Shown: positions 1 through 10,600 of the stretch, one piece after another
How positions within the stretch are numbered: position 1 is the first letter of the stretch
How the letters are laid out: each line of letters starts with the position of its first letter
NCBI RefSeq assembly: GCF_033807575.1
Contig: NC_084707.1
Coordinates: 26,313,888 to 26,377,887, forward strand
Reading direction: 5' to 3'
DNA length: 64,000 nt
Source of the DNA: Cydia pomonella
Taxonomy: Eukaryota > Arthropoda > Insecta > Lepidoptera > Tortricidae
Notes under the pieces: generated by a model
Database searches by the model: none
What the model saw: the letters and a program-made list of their open reading frames with translations, nothing else
What the model was told of the DNA's origin: nothing
Made by a program: the position numbers and the translations under genes

Positions 1-483
1 TCCTTATTTTATTGGTGTCAGTCTAGTTTGTTTGTTTGTATGTTTGTACAGTGCACTAAACAAGCCGGTCTTACTCCTGGCGCTTCGTCTTGGTGAGGAA
101 GTAATGAATGCCGACCGCGACATTCATTCTGGAACCAACAACAGATACTAATTACAATCTTCACATGGTAACACTCACATGGCACGAGGCCAAACGTTTT
201 ATAAAAAGAGCTAAACACAGCAAAAGTTACCAATAATATGTAGCTCAAGAGCCACAAGTAGGAACTCAAGTGTTATTTTTTGTGTGACTTAAAGAGCCAT
301 AAATGTACCTTTTCACCACACCAACTGGTAAAGGCCCTCTTGATTGTTCAATAACTAATGAGAAAGTTACATTTGGGGCAACGTTGGGGCAAAATAATCA
401 GATGCAAATTTTGAGTGGTTTCCTTATGTTAGCAAGTAGAATTGACTTTTAAATGATGATTTAGAATGATATTTTTTTATTAC
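1..483. other. Fis1 downstream region / possible 3' UTR
   Basis: No coding gene is visible. A minus-strand AATAAA (plus-strand tttatt at 476-481) lies directly beyond the last partial unit of the Fis1 array and is a plausible polyadenylation signal. Bases about 299-470 are an inverted, roughly three-quarters identical match to about 6170-6330 in Fis1 intron 2, so this is a dispersed repeat copy. If the splice-donor-like motif in the array is used, part of this stretch could be a 3' UTR exon. That is inference. Confidence 0.45.
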
Positions 484-1231
484 CTTGGAGGAGGCGAGCG
501 CGATGCCGAGGCCGACGAGGTCTGCTATAACGACGAGTCTAACTATACTCACAGCATGGCCAACTGCTATTTCTTGGAGGAGGCGAGCGCGATGCCGAGG
601 CCGACGAGGTCCGCTATAACGACGAGTCTAACTATACTCACAGCATGGCCAACTGCTATTTCTTGGAGGAGGCGAGCGCGATGCCGAGGCCGACGAGGTC
701 TGCTATAACGACGAGTCTAACTATACTCACAGCATGGCCAACTGCTATTTCTTGGAGGAGGCGAGCGCGATGCCGAGGCCGACGAGGTCTGCTATAACGA
801 CGAGTCTAACTATACTCACAGCATGGCCAACTGCTATTTCTTGGAGGAGGCGAGCGCGATGCCGAGGCCGACGAGGTCTGCTATAACGACGAGTCTAACT
901 ATACTCACAGCATGGCCAACTGCTATTTCTTGGAGGAGGCGAGCGCGATGCCGAGGCCGACGAGGTCTGCTATAACGACGAGTCTAACTATACTCACAGC
1001 ATGGCCAACTGCTATTTCTTGGAGGAGGCGAGCGCGATGCCGAGGCCGACGAGGTCTGCTATAACGACGAGTCTAACTATACTCACAGCATGGCCAACTG
1101 CTATTTCTTGGAGGAGGCGAGCGCGATGCCAAGGCCGACGAGGTCTGCTATAACGACGAGTCTAACTATACTCACAGCATGGCCAACTGCTATTTCTTGG
1201 AGGAGGCGAGCGCGATGCCGAGGCCGACGAG
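484..1231. repeat. 89-bp minisatellite over the Fis1 stop codon (about 8.4 copies)
   Basis: The same 89-bp unit recurs with starts at 556, 645, 734 and so on to 1179, with only isolated substitutions. On the minus strand each unit holds the end of the Fis1 coding sequence (the GLVGLGIALASSKK end and TAG stop) followed 14 bases later by GTGAGTATAG, a strong 5' splice-site match. The right edge enters coding sequence. The left edge ends just before an AATAAA signal. Only the rightmost unit is contiguous with the rest of the terminal exon. Confidence 0.97.
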
Positions 1232-4200
1232 GCCTCCGATGGCGATCACGGCGCCGCCTGCAACGGCCATGCCGATGAGACCCTCCTTCTCCATGCGCTT
1301 GTTAATTTGCCGCTGCAACACAGAACACATCAGTATTATTCTAAGTAAAATAATATGCAGGTAAATGTCAATTTCAAAATGTCAATATGTCTAGGGATAA
1401 CAATTAACACTTATCTATGCCCCGTTTTTTTTTAAGATTGGAATTTTTCTAACCTCAATAGTCGTAAGTAATTAACTTTTTGTAAAACATACGGAATATA
1501 GGACACCTGGCTTCGTATACATAAAGTGGAGACCTTTTTCTTTCAACCCATACCTTTGACTTCTCAGCGGACGAAATCGCAGGCAAAAATGAGTCTTGTT
1601 ATAGAAACATGCCAGATGTTTCTATTATGTAAATGACTACATTGATAACATCAATACATGATAAGATATTGACAGCATCGCATTGATGCGATACATGACG
1701 TAACCCTATCGAAGGGCATTTCCATATAATCCATAGAATTTTGACAGTTCAATAGAAATCTCGATTGTAAAATCGTAGCATACCCAAACTATGAATCGCG
1801 ACCCATCATTGTTGGATCGCGAGCGAAGTGGACCCTGAACCATAAGACGACATTCCGACCGATCGGGCTCACAGGTCAGGAGAATGGCTACTGGCTGAAT
1901 TCGAACGTTCATCAAAATGGGTGGGTCCCGAATAGGGTTGTTTCCATCTACAAATCTTAGGGCAGAATTGTATCCTAATAATTTTTTATGGATTATAAGA
2001 ACATGTTAAACTACCATTAGTGGATCTCTAATGAGCATTGTTTTGTAAATATTGAATTATCTTTTAACACATGTCAGGTGACCCAAGTCGAAACGCACTG
2101 AAGATTCTGATGCCGTCACAACTCTCGGTTTGACACTGTTGACAGTTCTTAGGCGATCAACCGAGGCCCCTCCATTGTCTATTCTCAGTACAAAATTTAA
2201 TACTCAAGCAGTAGCCAGCTTGCCCACCACCTAAATGGCTACGAATTGAGTATCAATTTTTTTTCTGCATGTACGGTCAACCAATTTGATTCCTAGGCCA
2301 CTATAGAACCATGTCATAATGACTTCTACGACAGTGCTTATTGAGTGATGCATGTCATGTATAGAGTAGTTAAAGCGACAAGGTTCTATAGTGGCCTAGG
2401 ATTCAAATTGGTTGACTGTACATAGTTGTGTCAAACCGTAAACTGTGACGTCACACAATTTTCAAAGAGCGTTTTGGGCGCGAAAGTATCTGCCAAAATA
2501 TATTTTGTTAATTTATTTTATTTTATTTTATTTTAGTACATGGAAAACCAACAGCGCTATATATATCTAGAACTTCCAATAGAATTACAGAGCCAATTAC
2601 AGGTTCTCACTTATAAAAATACAATAAATTATAAAAAGTTTTTGCCCATCTTAATTTACACATACACATACAGTTCCTACAGCATAAGAACAGATCTATA
2701 TATATATATATGATTCATTTTTACAAAAAATAAATTAAAAAAAGAAAAAGTAGTTAAATCCTGTGAGTACATATTCAACAATGCACCGAGCCTTGTCCTG
2801 CGCCAGAATTATTGTCACCCATGAAGTGTCTAATTAATTTATTTTTTATTACTGCTATGCTATCATTATATATGTCGATATCACAATTTATAGAAACTTT
2901 ATTTAAACTCATGCCTGCCCTGCATAGGAAACTGTTTTTCCTATACCTAGTAGTAGCTTGGTAATTACTAATGGGACGAAAATGCCTTAGCCTCCTTGAC
3001 GGAATATTAAAAGAGATCTTATTAAGCAAGTTTGGACAATCTACATTACCTTTAATAATATTGACTAAGTACACTATATCTGCAATTTCTGCAATTTCAC
3101 GGCGCTTAACAAGTGGGATCAAATGATGTTTCTTACACAGCTTGAGATAGTCGATAGAACTATAGTTGACTCGCATTTTATAACAACGGAATTTTATAAA
3201 TTTTGACTGTAATCTCTCAACCCTATCAACATAAATTTGATACTGAGGATTCCATATTTGAGATGCGTATTCTAGTTTGCTTCTCACGTAAGCGCAATAC
3301 AAGATTTTCAGAGTTTTAGGATGGGTAAAACAAACTGAACTACGCATTATAAAACCAAGTGACCTGGAAGCTTTACCTACTATATTATCAATGTGTTCAC
3401 TAAAAATAAGTTTGGAGTCATGAATAATACCTAAATCGCTCATGCTTCCAACTCGCTGAAGAATGTTACTTTTTAGTGAATATGGGGTACAAATGTTATT
3501 TAATTTACGAGAGAAGGTTACTGTAAAACATTTAGTGGGGTTCAAATCTAATTTGTTTATAATGCAATAGGTATCCAGCCTTCTTAGATCAGATTGTAGT
3601 GCACATGCATCAGCCGGTGAGCTAATTTTAGCAAAAATTTTCATGTCATCAGCAAAGCTGAGCAACTTAGAGAACTGGAAGCAGCTACTTATTTTAATTT
3701 CACATATTTAAAGTCATTTTAAGGGTAAAAGTTGAATTTTAGGGCAACCGTTGGTTAATATACAACGTAATACAATTGTTTCAAAATATTGGAAACAACC
3801 CTATTGGGCAGTTTTTGTTAGGTGTGTCGGAGCCCAGTCAACTTTGGAAACCACTGGTATATATACTTACATTTAAAATAGCACTATGTGGTTTTCCATC
3901 ACAGAAGGGTCCTTACACACATGAAGCATTCACTGATGGAAACCACATATTTACATGAAACACACGCATGTTTAGTAAGAGTGTAATACTCGTAACTCAG
4001 AGTACACTTATACCTATTTTATGTGCTTGAAGGTCACAATCATAAACATTGAATAAATTAGGTAGTTGTTGGCATAATACATTGACCAATTACAGGCCTT
4101 ACTGCAATAATATAAGGTCTAACAATAGTCAATTTTACGTCATTAATATTCCAATAACTCTTCTCTTACATGACCATAGTACAAGTAACTTAAAAATTAA

Positions 4201-7148
4201 ACTTATGCTTCCCTTCCCCTTTTGTAACTTTCAAACCAGGATTCAATCTTAAAACAAATGAAAATAAAATAATTATTGTGTTATTGCCAAAAAGCTGACC
4301 TTCGTTATGAAAAAGTGTAAGTATGCAAGGAATAGTATATTTTGTTTGTATTTGCATTTGCAACACAAAGGTTGTCTTGAAGAGAACACTCTTTAGTGAT
4401 AAGTAAGACTGCCTCTATCTTTAATCAATTGTTTTTCTTTAAGCTGTATCTTTTTACTGAGGTGTGCCAATAAAGAGTATTCTATATATTATATCTATCT
4501 ATCCATCTAGGATCTGTATTATTCATATTCAAATTGACCAGTAAAGAACCAACCTCTAACGCCAGCACCTGCTGGTTGGCAGGCTCAATCTCTAAGAAAG
4601 CCTTGACGAAGTGCAGCGCCTTGTTGTACTCCTTGATGCGTGCGTTGCCGATGGCTAGGTAGAACAGGTAGTCCCGTTTGCCTTCTGGGTGCGAGTTGAA
4701 CAACTCTTTCAGGAGTAGGATACCCTGGAAATGTATCCAGGTTTTGAAAGTTATGTGCAAGCTCAAGCTCTGAAGAGTTTATTAGTCTAATTATCTCCCT
4801 TATGTATTTTTATTAAAACCTATATATAGTTTCGGCCGGTCAAAGGACTCCCCTCTTGATTTCCATTAATCTCTCTCTTGGGCCAGTTGTTGAGCTATAT
4901 GTCCAATTCATCCCACCAGCACAGATGGCAGGCCTGCCAGCTCTTAATATTATTAATCTAATTAAGTTTTTCACTTCCCATTCCTTATAATTGATACTAT
5001 AGTATACTTTCAGCGAATTCATAATTTACTAGATCAATGATCACACAGGGCGAGCAGACACGTGAGACAATCTCCTCGCGCACAAACCAGCCAGTGTAGA
5101 CGTGCCTCGGCCGAGACGGTGGGCGCGTTTTCCTCGCCCGAGCGCGTCGAATCGGGCGAGGCACGTCTACACTGGCCATTTTGTGCGTGAGGATATTGCC
5201 TCGCACATATGCTCGCTCAGTGTGGACCCAGCTATTGAAGTATAACATTATTATTAGTATGAGTATATCATTGTCTGAGCACCCACAACACAAGTTGTCC
5301 CTATGTTAATATTGTCCCTTGTGTAAGAATTAGGCTTGAGTCGGTCAGGACCGAAGAACTAAAAGGAATGAAATCCCACCACAGACCGAAAGGAACTAGT
5401 TCATTTTAAGCGCTCTTAATCGGTCTCGGTCCTTTAGTTCAGTAGTCGGTATGTCAGTACCAAGTAACAAATCGGTCGGGAGCGAATGATCGGAATGAGT
5501 CAAGGTCAAGAAAGTCGCTCTCTCACGCTCTCGCTCTGTTTATTTGCGAGCGAGAGCAAGATATAACCTAGTCATCCTCATTCAGATCTCGAGATTTGCT
5601 CCTGAACTAAAGGAACTAAAGGACCTAAAAGAGCGAACTAGTTCGTTTGACCGATTGACTGAGATCGGAGCGCTCTTTTTAAAGACCGAGCGGGCACAAC
5701 TCTAGTAAGAATGTCCCTATGATATTTATTTATTTATTTTTAATAAACTTAATCAAAGCTATAGTTATAAATTGTGATTATGGTGTAATTAAATCTTTAC
5801 AATTTGAGTGTAAGTTGGTATCTTAACCTCGTGTCTGTGTATGACAAAGATCCTGATCTTGGTTTTACTTTATTTTTTCGAGCACAGCCAAGGTTTAAAC
5901 TCATAATTTTTTGACCACCTCACACATGATTCTTAATCAAAACTTGCAAGTTCACAGAGTTATTTCCAGTAGTCTCATGGCCATGTAACTTGGCACTAGA
6001 TTTGATTTTCCAGGGAAGCCAAAAGAATAAACTAATTTAATTTAAAACATACAATAAGTATATAGAATGTTTTAGAGAAGTGTGTAAGGCACAAGGCACT
6101 TGGTGGCAAAATTAGTTAAACAATTGAATTAAATCCAAATAAAAATTATTAAATATTTGTCATTAAAAATCATCATTTAAAACTCAATTCCACCAGCTAA
6201 CATAAGGACTCAACTCAAAAATTGCATCAGATTACGTTGCCACACATGTGGATGAAATGAAATGTTTTCTCATCTGCTTTTGAACAATCAAGGGAGCCTT
6301 TACCAACTGGTGTGGTGAAAATAATTTTTTTTAAATATATAATCTTTCTTAACCCCTGTGACCTCCTAATGCGTCAGTTTACGAAGTGGTAAAATAAAAT
6401 GTTGAATAGTTTTGTTTTTGGTTTAAACCCATGGATAGGAGTGTTACTAGATAATTATTTCAAAGATATCATAGGTGTCTAAAATTACAAGGAAAATTAT
6501 CCTATTTAAGACTAATTCTATTTACATCACAAAAATTAAATTGTCTACTAAAATAGTATTACTTAGTTATTATTTAAATAGAAACAAAGATAGTTGCTGA
6601 ATACAAAGTCCAAAAAAATTGAAACAACCAATATATTGAAGTTGAAAACAATAGTTTGCCTTATCATCAGTTCCCACAGTTTAGATAAGGTGTGACACAA
6701 ATGACAAGTGTTGACAAGCCCTTTAGAGGAAAACACATAAAGAAATGAAAGAATCAATGTTAGGGATATAATCATTGGTGATTCATATGATTTATGCAAA
6801 GTATAATAATAATCATGTAACCTTGAAAAAATCATCATAACGTCACATATAAGTATATTTATTGACTTTCAAATCACGCAATTTGTGGAGATGCATTCTA
6901 CAATGTTTGATGACGCACCTTCTTGATGTCTGTGGGGTAACGGCTCCGCACGAGGCACCACGCGTACTCGAACTGCGCCTTATGCGTGACGCGGCCCTGG
7001 TGCAGCTGCTCGTGGAACACTTTCTCGAACTTCTGCACAAACACAACAATTCAACACAATGCACCAGTGACTCACGCAAATATTGCACAAAAACAATAAT
7101 TACTTGCAAATCTTCCGAGGAAACCACCTCATCCAGAACGTCTTCCAT
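1190..7148 (-). CDS. Fis1: Mitochondrial fission 1 protein (Fis1)
   Basis: Fis1 is a tail-anchored outer mitochondrial and peroxisomal membrane protein that takes part in fission and mitophagy through a TPR-like bundle. Coding exons run 7148-7104, 7032-6919, 4724-4554 and 1312-1190. All introns are phase 0 with GT..AG ends, giving 150 aa, the usual family length. Exon 1 starts MEDVLDEVV. Exon 2 has the FEYAWCLVRS helix. Exon 3 carries the conserved core from GILLLKEL through RDYLFYLAIG to KALHFVKAFL. Exon 4 gives a glycine-rich membrane segment (about residues 122-146) and a short SSKK tail, as expected for a tail anchor. The exon 3 donor is a weak GTTGGT. Introns 2 and 3 hold MITEs, a hAT-like element and a LINE. 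The 3' end is multiplied as an 89-bp array. Family assignment is from recognised sequence similarity. Confidence 0.95.
1313..1934 (-). other. Fis1 intron 3, left part
   Basis: AT-rich intron sequence up to the MITE that starts at 1935. Nothing recognisable: no conserved frame and no clear inverted or tandem repeats. Confidence 0.5.
2269..2423. mobile_element. Hairpin MITE inside MITE A
   Basis: The sequence 2271-2311 (gtacggtcaaccaatttg...) is repeated inverted at about 2380-2421 with very few mismatches, around a loop of about 70 bases. The block is absent from the otherwise matching MITE copies at 11594 and 47099, so it is a separate insertion of a short foldback element. Confidence 0.75.
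2512..3697 (-). mobile_element. 5'-truncated non-LTR retrotransposon (RT C-terminal half)
   Basis: A 296-aa open frame (3665-2775) begins at the reverse transcriptase FADD catalytic box (LSFADDMKIF) and runs through the thumb/connection region typical of Jockey/CR1-like LINEs (KCFTVTFSRK, DLGIIHDSKL, KLEYASQIWNP). The upstream RT motifs and the endonuclease are missing. The 3' end at about 2512-2540 is a (TAAAA)n-like tail on the minus strand. It lies inside MITE A, in Fis1 intron 3. Confidence 0.85.
3802..4553 (-). other. Fis1 intron 3, right part
   Basis: AT-rich intron sequence. No recognisable element or gene. Short open frames here have no family features. Confidence 0.5.
5048..5231. 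mobile_element. GC-rich hairpin MITE (family B, copy 1)
   Basis: A near-palindrome in Fis1 intron 2. One arm (5048-5120) reads through agccagtgtagacgtgcctc and returns inverted at 5158-5231 (gaggcacgtctacactggcc). The same family occurs at 18296-18472, which shares the tctcctcgcgc / cagtgtggaccc end sequences. Short foldback DNA element without coding capacity. Confidence 0.75.
5331..5704. mobile_element. hAT-like non-autonomous element with 8-bp target duplication
   Basis: A 374-bp block is flanked by an exact 8-bp direct repeat GTAAGAAT (5323-5330 and 5705-5712), the target-site length of hAT transposons. The ends read TAGGCTTGAG and, reversed, TAGAGTTGTGCC, an imperfect inverted terminal pair. 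The interior contains repeated GAACTAAAGG / CGGTC motifs in both orientations, as in hAT subterminal repeats. It has no transposase. Located in Fis1 intron 2. Confidence 0.75.
5713..6918 (-). other. Fis1 intron 2, AT-rich, with one dispersed repeat copy
   Basis: Mostly featureless AT-rich intron. Bases about 6170-6330 are the inverted partner of 299-470 (shared blocks include ctaacataagga and gcctttaccaactggtgtgg). Nothing else is recognisable, and the open frame at 6563-6838 shows no domain. Confidence 0.5.
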
Positions 7149-7685
7149 TGTAAGCGAGTGTTTTAAATTACGAGTATAAAACGATTTTATGAGAAAGCTA
7201 CGGAGAAAATAACAATATCATTATTTTTGCGTTTATCAGTCGAAAAATCTGACGGTCGGTAATGAGGTATTTGACAAATTTTTGACAGATAGATTTTTTA
7301 TCGATCGGCTTATTCGAATGCTTGTATTTTTGGACTATGTTAAAGTTTAAATGGTATTTATTATACAACATACTGTGACACAAGTAATTCAAAAAGAGTG
7401 TATAATATAATTAACATATACATCGAAACAAATGTTTAAAACAATTAACAGCAATAGATAAATTATTACTCCATTGTGTAACGAGCTAAAACAATACACA
7501 ATTTCTGAACTGATACGTACTGTCATTCACCATGTCAAAAGTCAAAACCGTCAAATCAAACGAAAAGTGCTTTTGCGTACGGCAGTTTCGTATTCCATTG
7601 TCCGGCTAAAGGTAATTTTTCGTAATTGCCTTTTGTTTGGCACACAAAAGCCCATTGTTCTTCGTCCAGTAGGCAGCGGGCTACA
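7149..7685. promoter_or_regulatory. Putative shared Fis1/Atg3 promoter interval
   Basis: The 537 bp between the Fis1 start codon (7148, minus) and the Atg3 start codon (7686, plus) must hold both 5' UTRs and promoters unless distant first exons exist. I see no convincing TATA box at a fixed distance from either start and no repeats. A bidirectional promoter is inferred from gene layout only. Confidence 0.5.
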
Positions 7686-10600
7686 ATGCAAAGTGTCATC
7701 AACACGGTGAAGGGAACCGCCCTGGGCGTCGCGGGGTACCTCACTCCCGTGTTGAAGGTGGGTTTATCTTATGTACTGCCGTTGACTTCCCGTGACCGAG
7801 ACAGTATCAGTATGTAAATGAACTTGATTAATTAGAATGTAAACAACGATGCGTTGGCCATGTGTCTAGCGTTTAAGGTCGCATTTGCTTTGTAATATGC
7901 TAAGTGACGTTTATAATTATTTAATGTTACATTGATTACCTAGTTCATTTTAAATCCTTATCCTCATAAATACTTTTATTTACTCATTTACTCCTAATAT
8001 ACATTGCTTGTAGTCTATTATGAACATTACTATCATGTCCAATAGGAATCAAAGTTCCAAGAGACTGGTGTGCTAACTCCCGAAGAGTTTGTGGCAGCGG
8101 GGGACCACCTGGTACACCACTGTCCCACGTGGCAGTGGGCCAAGGGCGAGGAGTCCAAAATCCGCAACTACCTGCCCGTCGACAAGCAGTTCTTGGTCAC
8201 CAGGAATGTGCCATGCTACAGGAGGTGTAAACAGGTAAAGGATTTAGCATTTAGGGTTGGGTATTGTTATTACAAATGACAGATGCACTACAAGACTTAG
8301 TTTAAGACAAAAATCGTGATGGGCTGGACACCAAATGGAAAGGCCCACTGGGCAAATGGAACTCAGGGAGACAATTGCAGGAAATACTTGGGAGAGTATT
8401 CTGGTGCAGATAAAATAAAATAAAATAGCCTTTAACTTTAACAGAACAACAATTTGCACATTATCTCTCTATTATCTCCCATCTTTTGTATTCTTTGTCT
8501 GCTTGCCCTTTGGCAAAGGCCTCCTCCAACCTTCTCCACTCTCTCCGATCTGTTGCCACTCTGCTCCAGCTACGGCCAGCTACCTGCGCAATGTCATCGT
8601 CCCATCTCATTAGAGGTCTCTTCGCCTCTCTCTCTCCCTCTCTTGGGTACCATTGGGTGACTCGCTTGCTCCATTTGTCTGAGCCTCGGATGTACTTTCG
8701 TCCTACTCCTAATTAGATTAGGTGCAGATAAAGAGAAATAAAAAGAGATAGAGGAAGCTTTTACCCTCAAGGGATCACACATCTTTCTACATTGTAATAA
8801 AATGTCCATAAAAACCACGGCCACATTGAAACCAATAAGATATTATCATATAACAAATTTACTTCATGAACACACAACACAACACATACTTTTGCTGGGG
8901 AAACAGATAAATTTTAGCAAACGCAATTCTTTATAGGCAAACAGTATTAATATAAAATGTGGTGGAAATTAGATTGTTTGCTGAATATTTGACACTTCAG
9001 CTGAGAGACTGACTGTGGTATCTTTTATGGTACTTATAGTTACAATTATGTCTTTAATTAAAATATATTAATTTTAGATAGAGTACTGTGAAGATAAAGA
9101 GAAGGTGATAGAGGATGACCAGGATGGAGAAGGAGGCTGGGTGGACACTCACCATTATGACACCGCCGGCTCACCCACCGTTGAAGAGAAGGTACCTTCC
9201 TTCACTATCACTTCACAAAAAACACATTTTACGCTAGACTAGTTGCCTTTCCGTGAAATACGAGAACTACGACAAATACGAGTGGGAGCATGTTGCCACC
9301 CATACTTGACATGATTTTTTGTTTATAATAATGGATGAACCTGTTTGTAATCATTTTTAGGGTTCCGTAGCCAAATGGCATAAAACGGAATTCTTATAGT
9401 TTCGCCATGTCCGTCTGTCTGTCTGTCTGTCCGAGGCTTTGCTCCGTGGTCGTTAGTGCTAGAAAGCTGAAATTTGGCATGGATATATAAATCAATAAAG
9501 CCGACAAAGTCGTACAATAAAATCTAAAAATTTAATATTTTTTAGGGTACGTCCCCTACACGTAAAGTGGGGGTGAATTATTTTTTTCGCTTCAACCCTA
9601 AAGTGTGGGGTATCGTTGGAAAGGTCTTTCAAAACTTATAGGGGTTTTCAAGAAACATTTTTTGATAAAGTGAATATATTAGGAGATAATCACTCCGAAA
9701 GAAAAAAAAATGTGTCCCCCCCCTCTAACTTCTGAACCATAGGTCCAAAAAATATGAAAAAAATCGTGGAAGTAGAGCTTAAGAAAGACATTAAATGAAA
9801 ACTATAGCGGACATGATCAGTTTAGCTGTTTTTGAGTTATCGCAAAAAGTTTTCCCTTCATAGTAAAAAGACTTACTTTAATTAGGTACTGATTATGAAA
9901 ATTTGCCTATTTGTTTAACTCGGGTGAAAGGTACCATTTACTACACTTTAAGCTCCAGTTTAGCTTATTGTGACGGAAGAGTAACTACGGAACCCTACAC
10001 TGAGCGTGGCCCGACATGCTCTTGGCCGGTTATTATAGAATGAAATAGATCAAAAATTATTAGAAAAAGTAACATTTCTTAGTTTTACTCTAAGTAGTAC
10101 CAAACATGACCTTACCAAATGTAATATGTTCTAGAAATAGGTTGTTTCCCCAGGGGTGGCAAAATGCTCATAGCACGAGCATGCTAGGGTTACATATAGT
10201 ATATATAATTTGATCATGCTGGTGAGATATATAATGAAACAAATATATAATGAAATGTTTCATTGGAGAAACTGTTATTCTGAAGTGTCCCAACCCCTAG
10301 CTTGGAATTTATGAACGCAAGAAGAGTGAGAAATTTTTATTATATACTGTTATATTTACAACTGCTGCATGAATGTTTGTCAGGTGTGTGAGATGACCCT
10401 AGAAGCGGCCGACACAGGCGACAGCGACGGCGAGGCAGGCGACCCCGACGATGATGATGATGATGAGGAGGAGGAGGAGGATGGTGAAGCTGAAGACATG
10501 GAGCAGTTCCAGGAGTCGGGGCTGCTGGACGAAGTGGATCCTGTAGGTTACAATGCAATGGTCCCATATTTGAATGTATTTATATTATTTTTATTTTTCT

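Larger units (their letters stand above)
1935..3801 (+). mobile_element. TA-flanked MITE (family A, copy 1) interrupted by other insertions
   Basis: The element begins GGGTTGTTTCC at 1935 and ends GGAAACAACCC at 3801, an 11-bp perfect terminal inverted repeat flanked by TA on both sides. That is the signature of Tc1/mariner-type non-autonomous elements. The outer parts (1935-2511 and about 3697-3801) match the uninterrupted 466-bp copy at 11594-12059. The middle holds a hairpin MITE (2269-2423) and a LINE fragment (about 2512-3697), so this copy is older than those insertions. Confidence 0.8.

Noticed and set aside
18..269. 83-codon minus frame at the left edge
   Set aside because: No domain or splice support. 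It looks like chance in the Fis1 downstream region.
10340..10567. Histidine/proline-rich minus frame
   Set aside because: Antisense of the acidic region in Atg3 exon 4.
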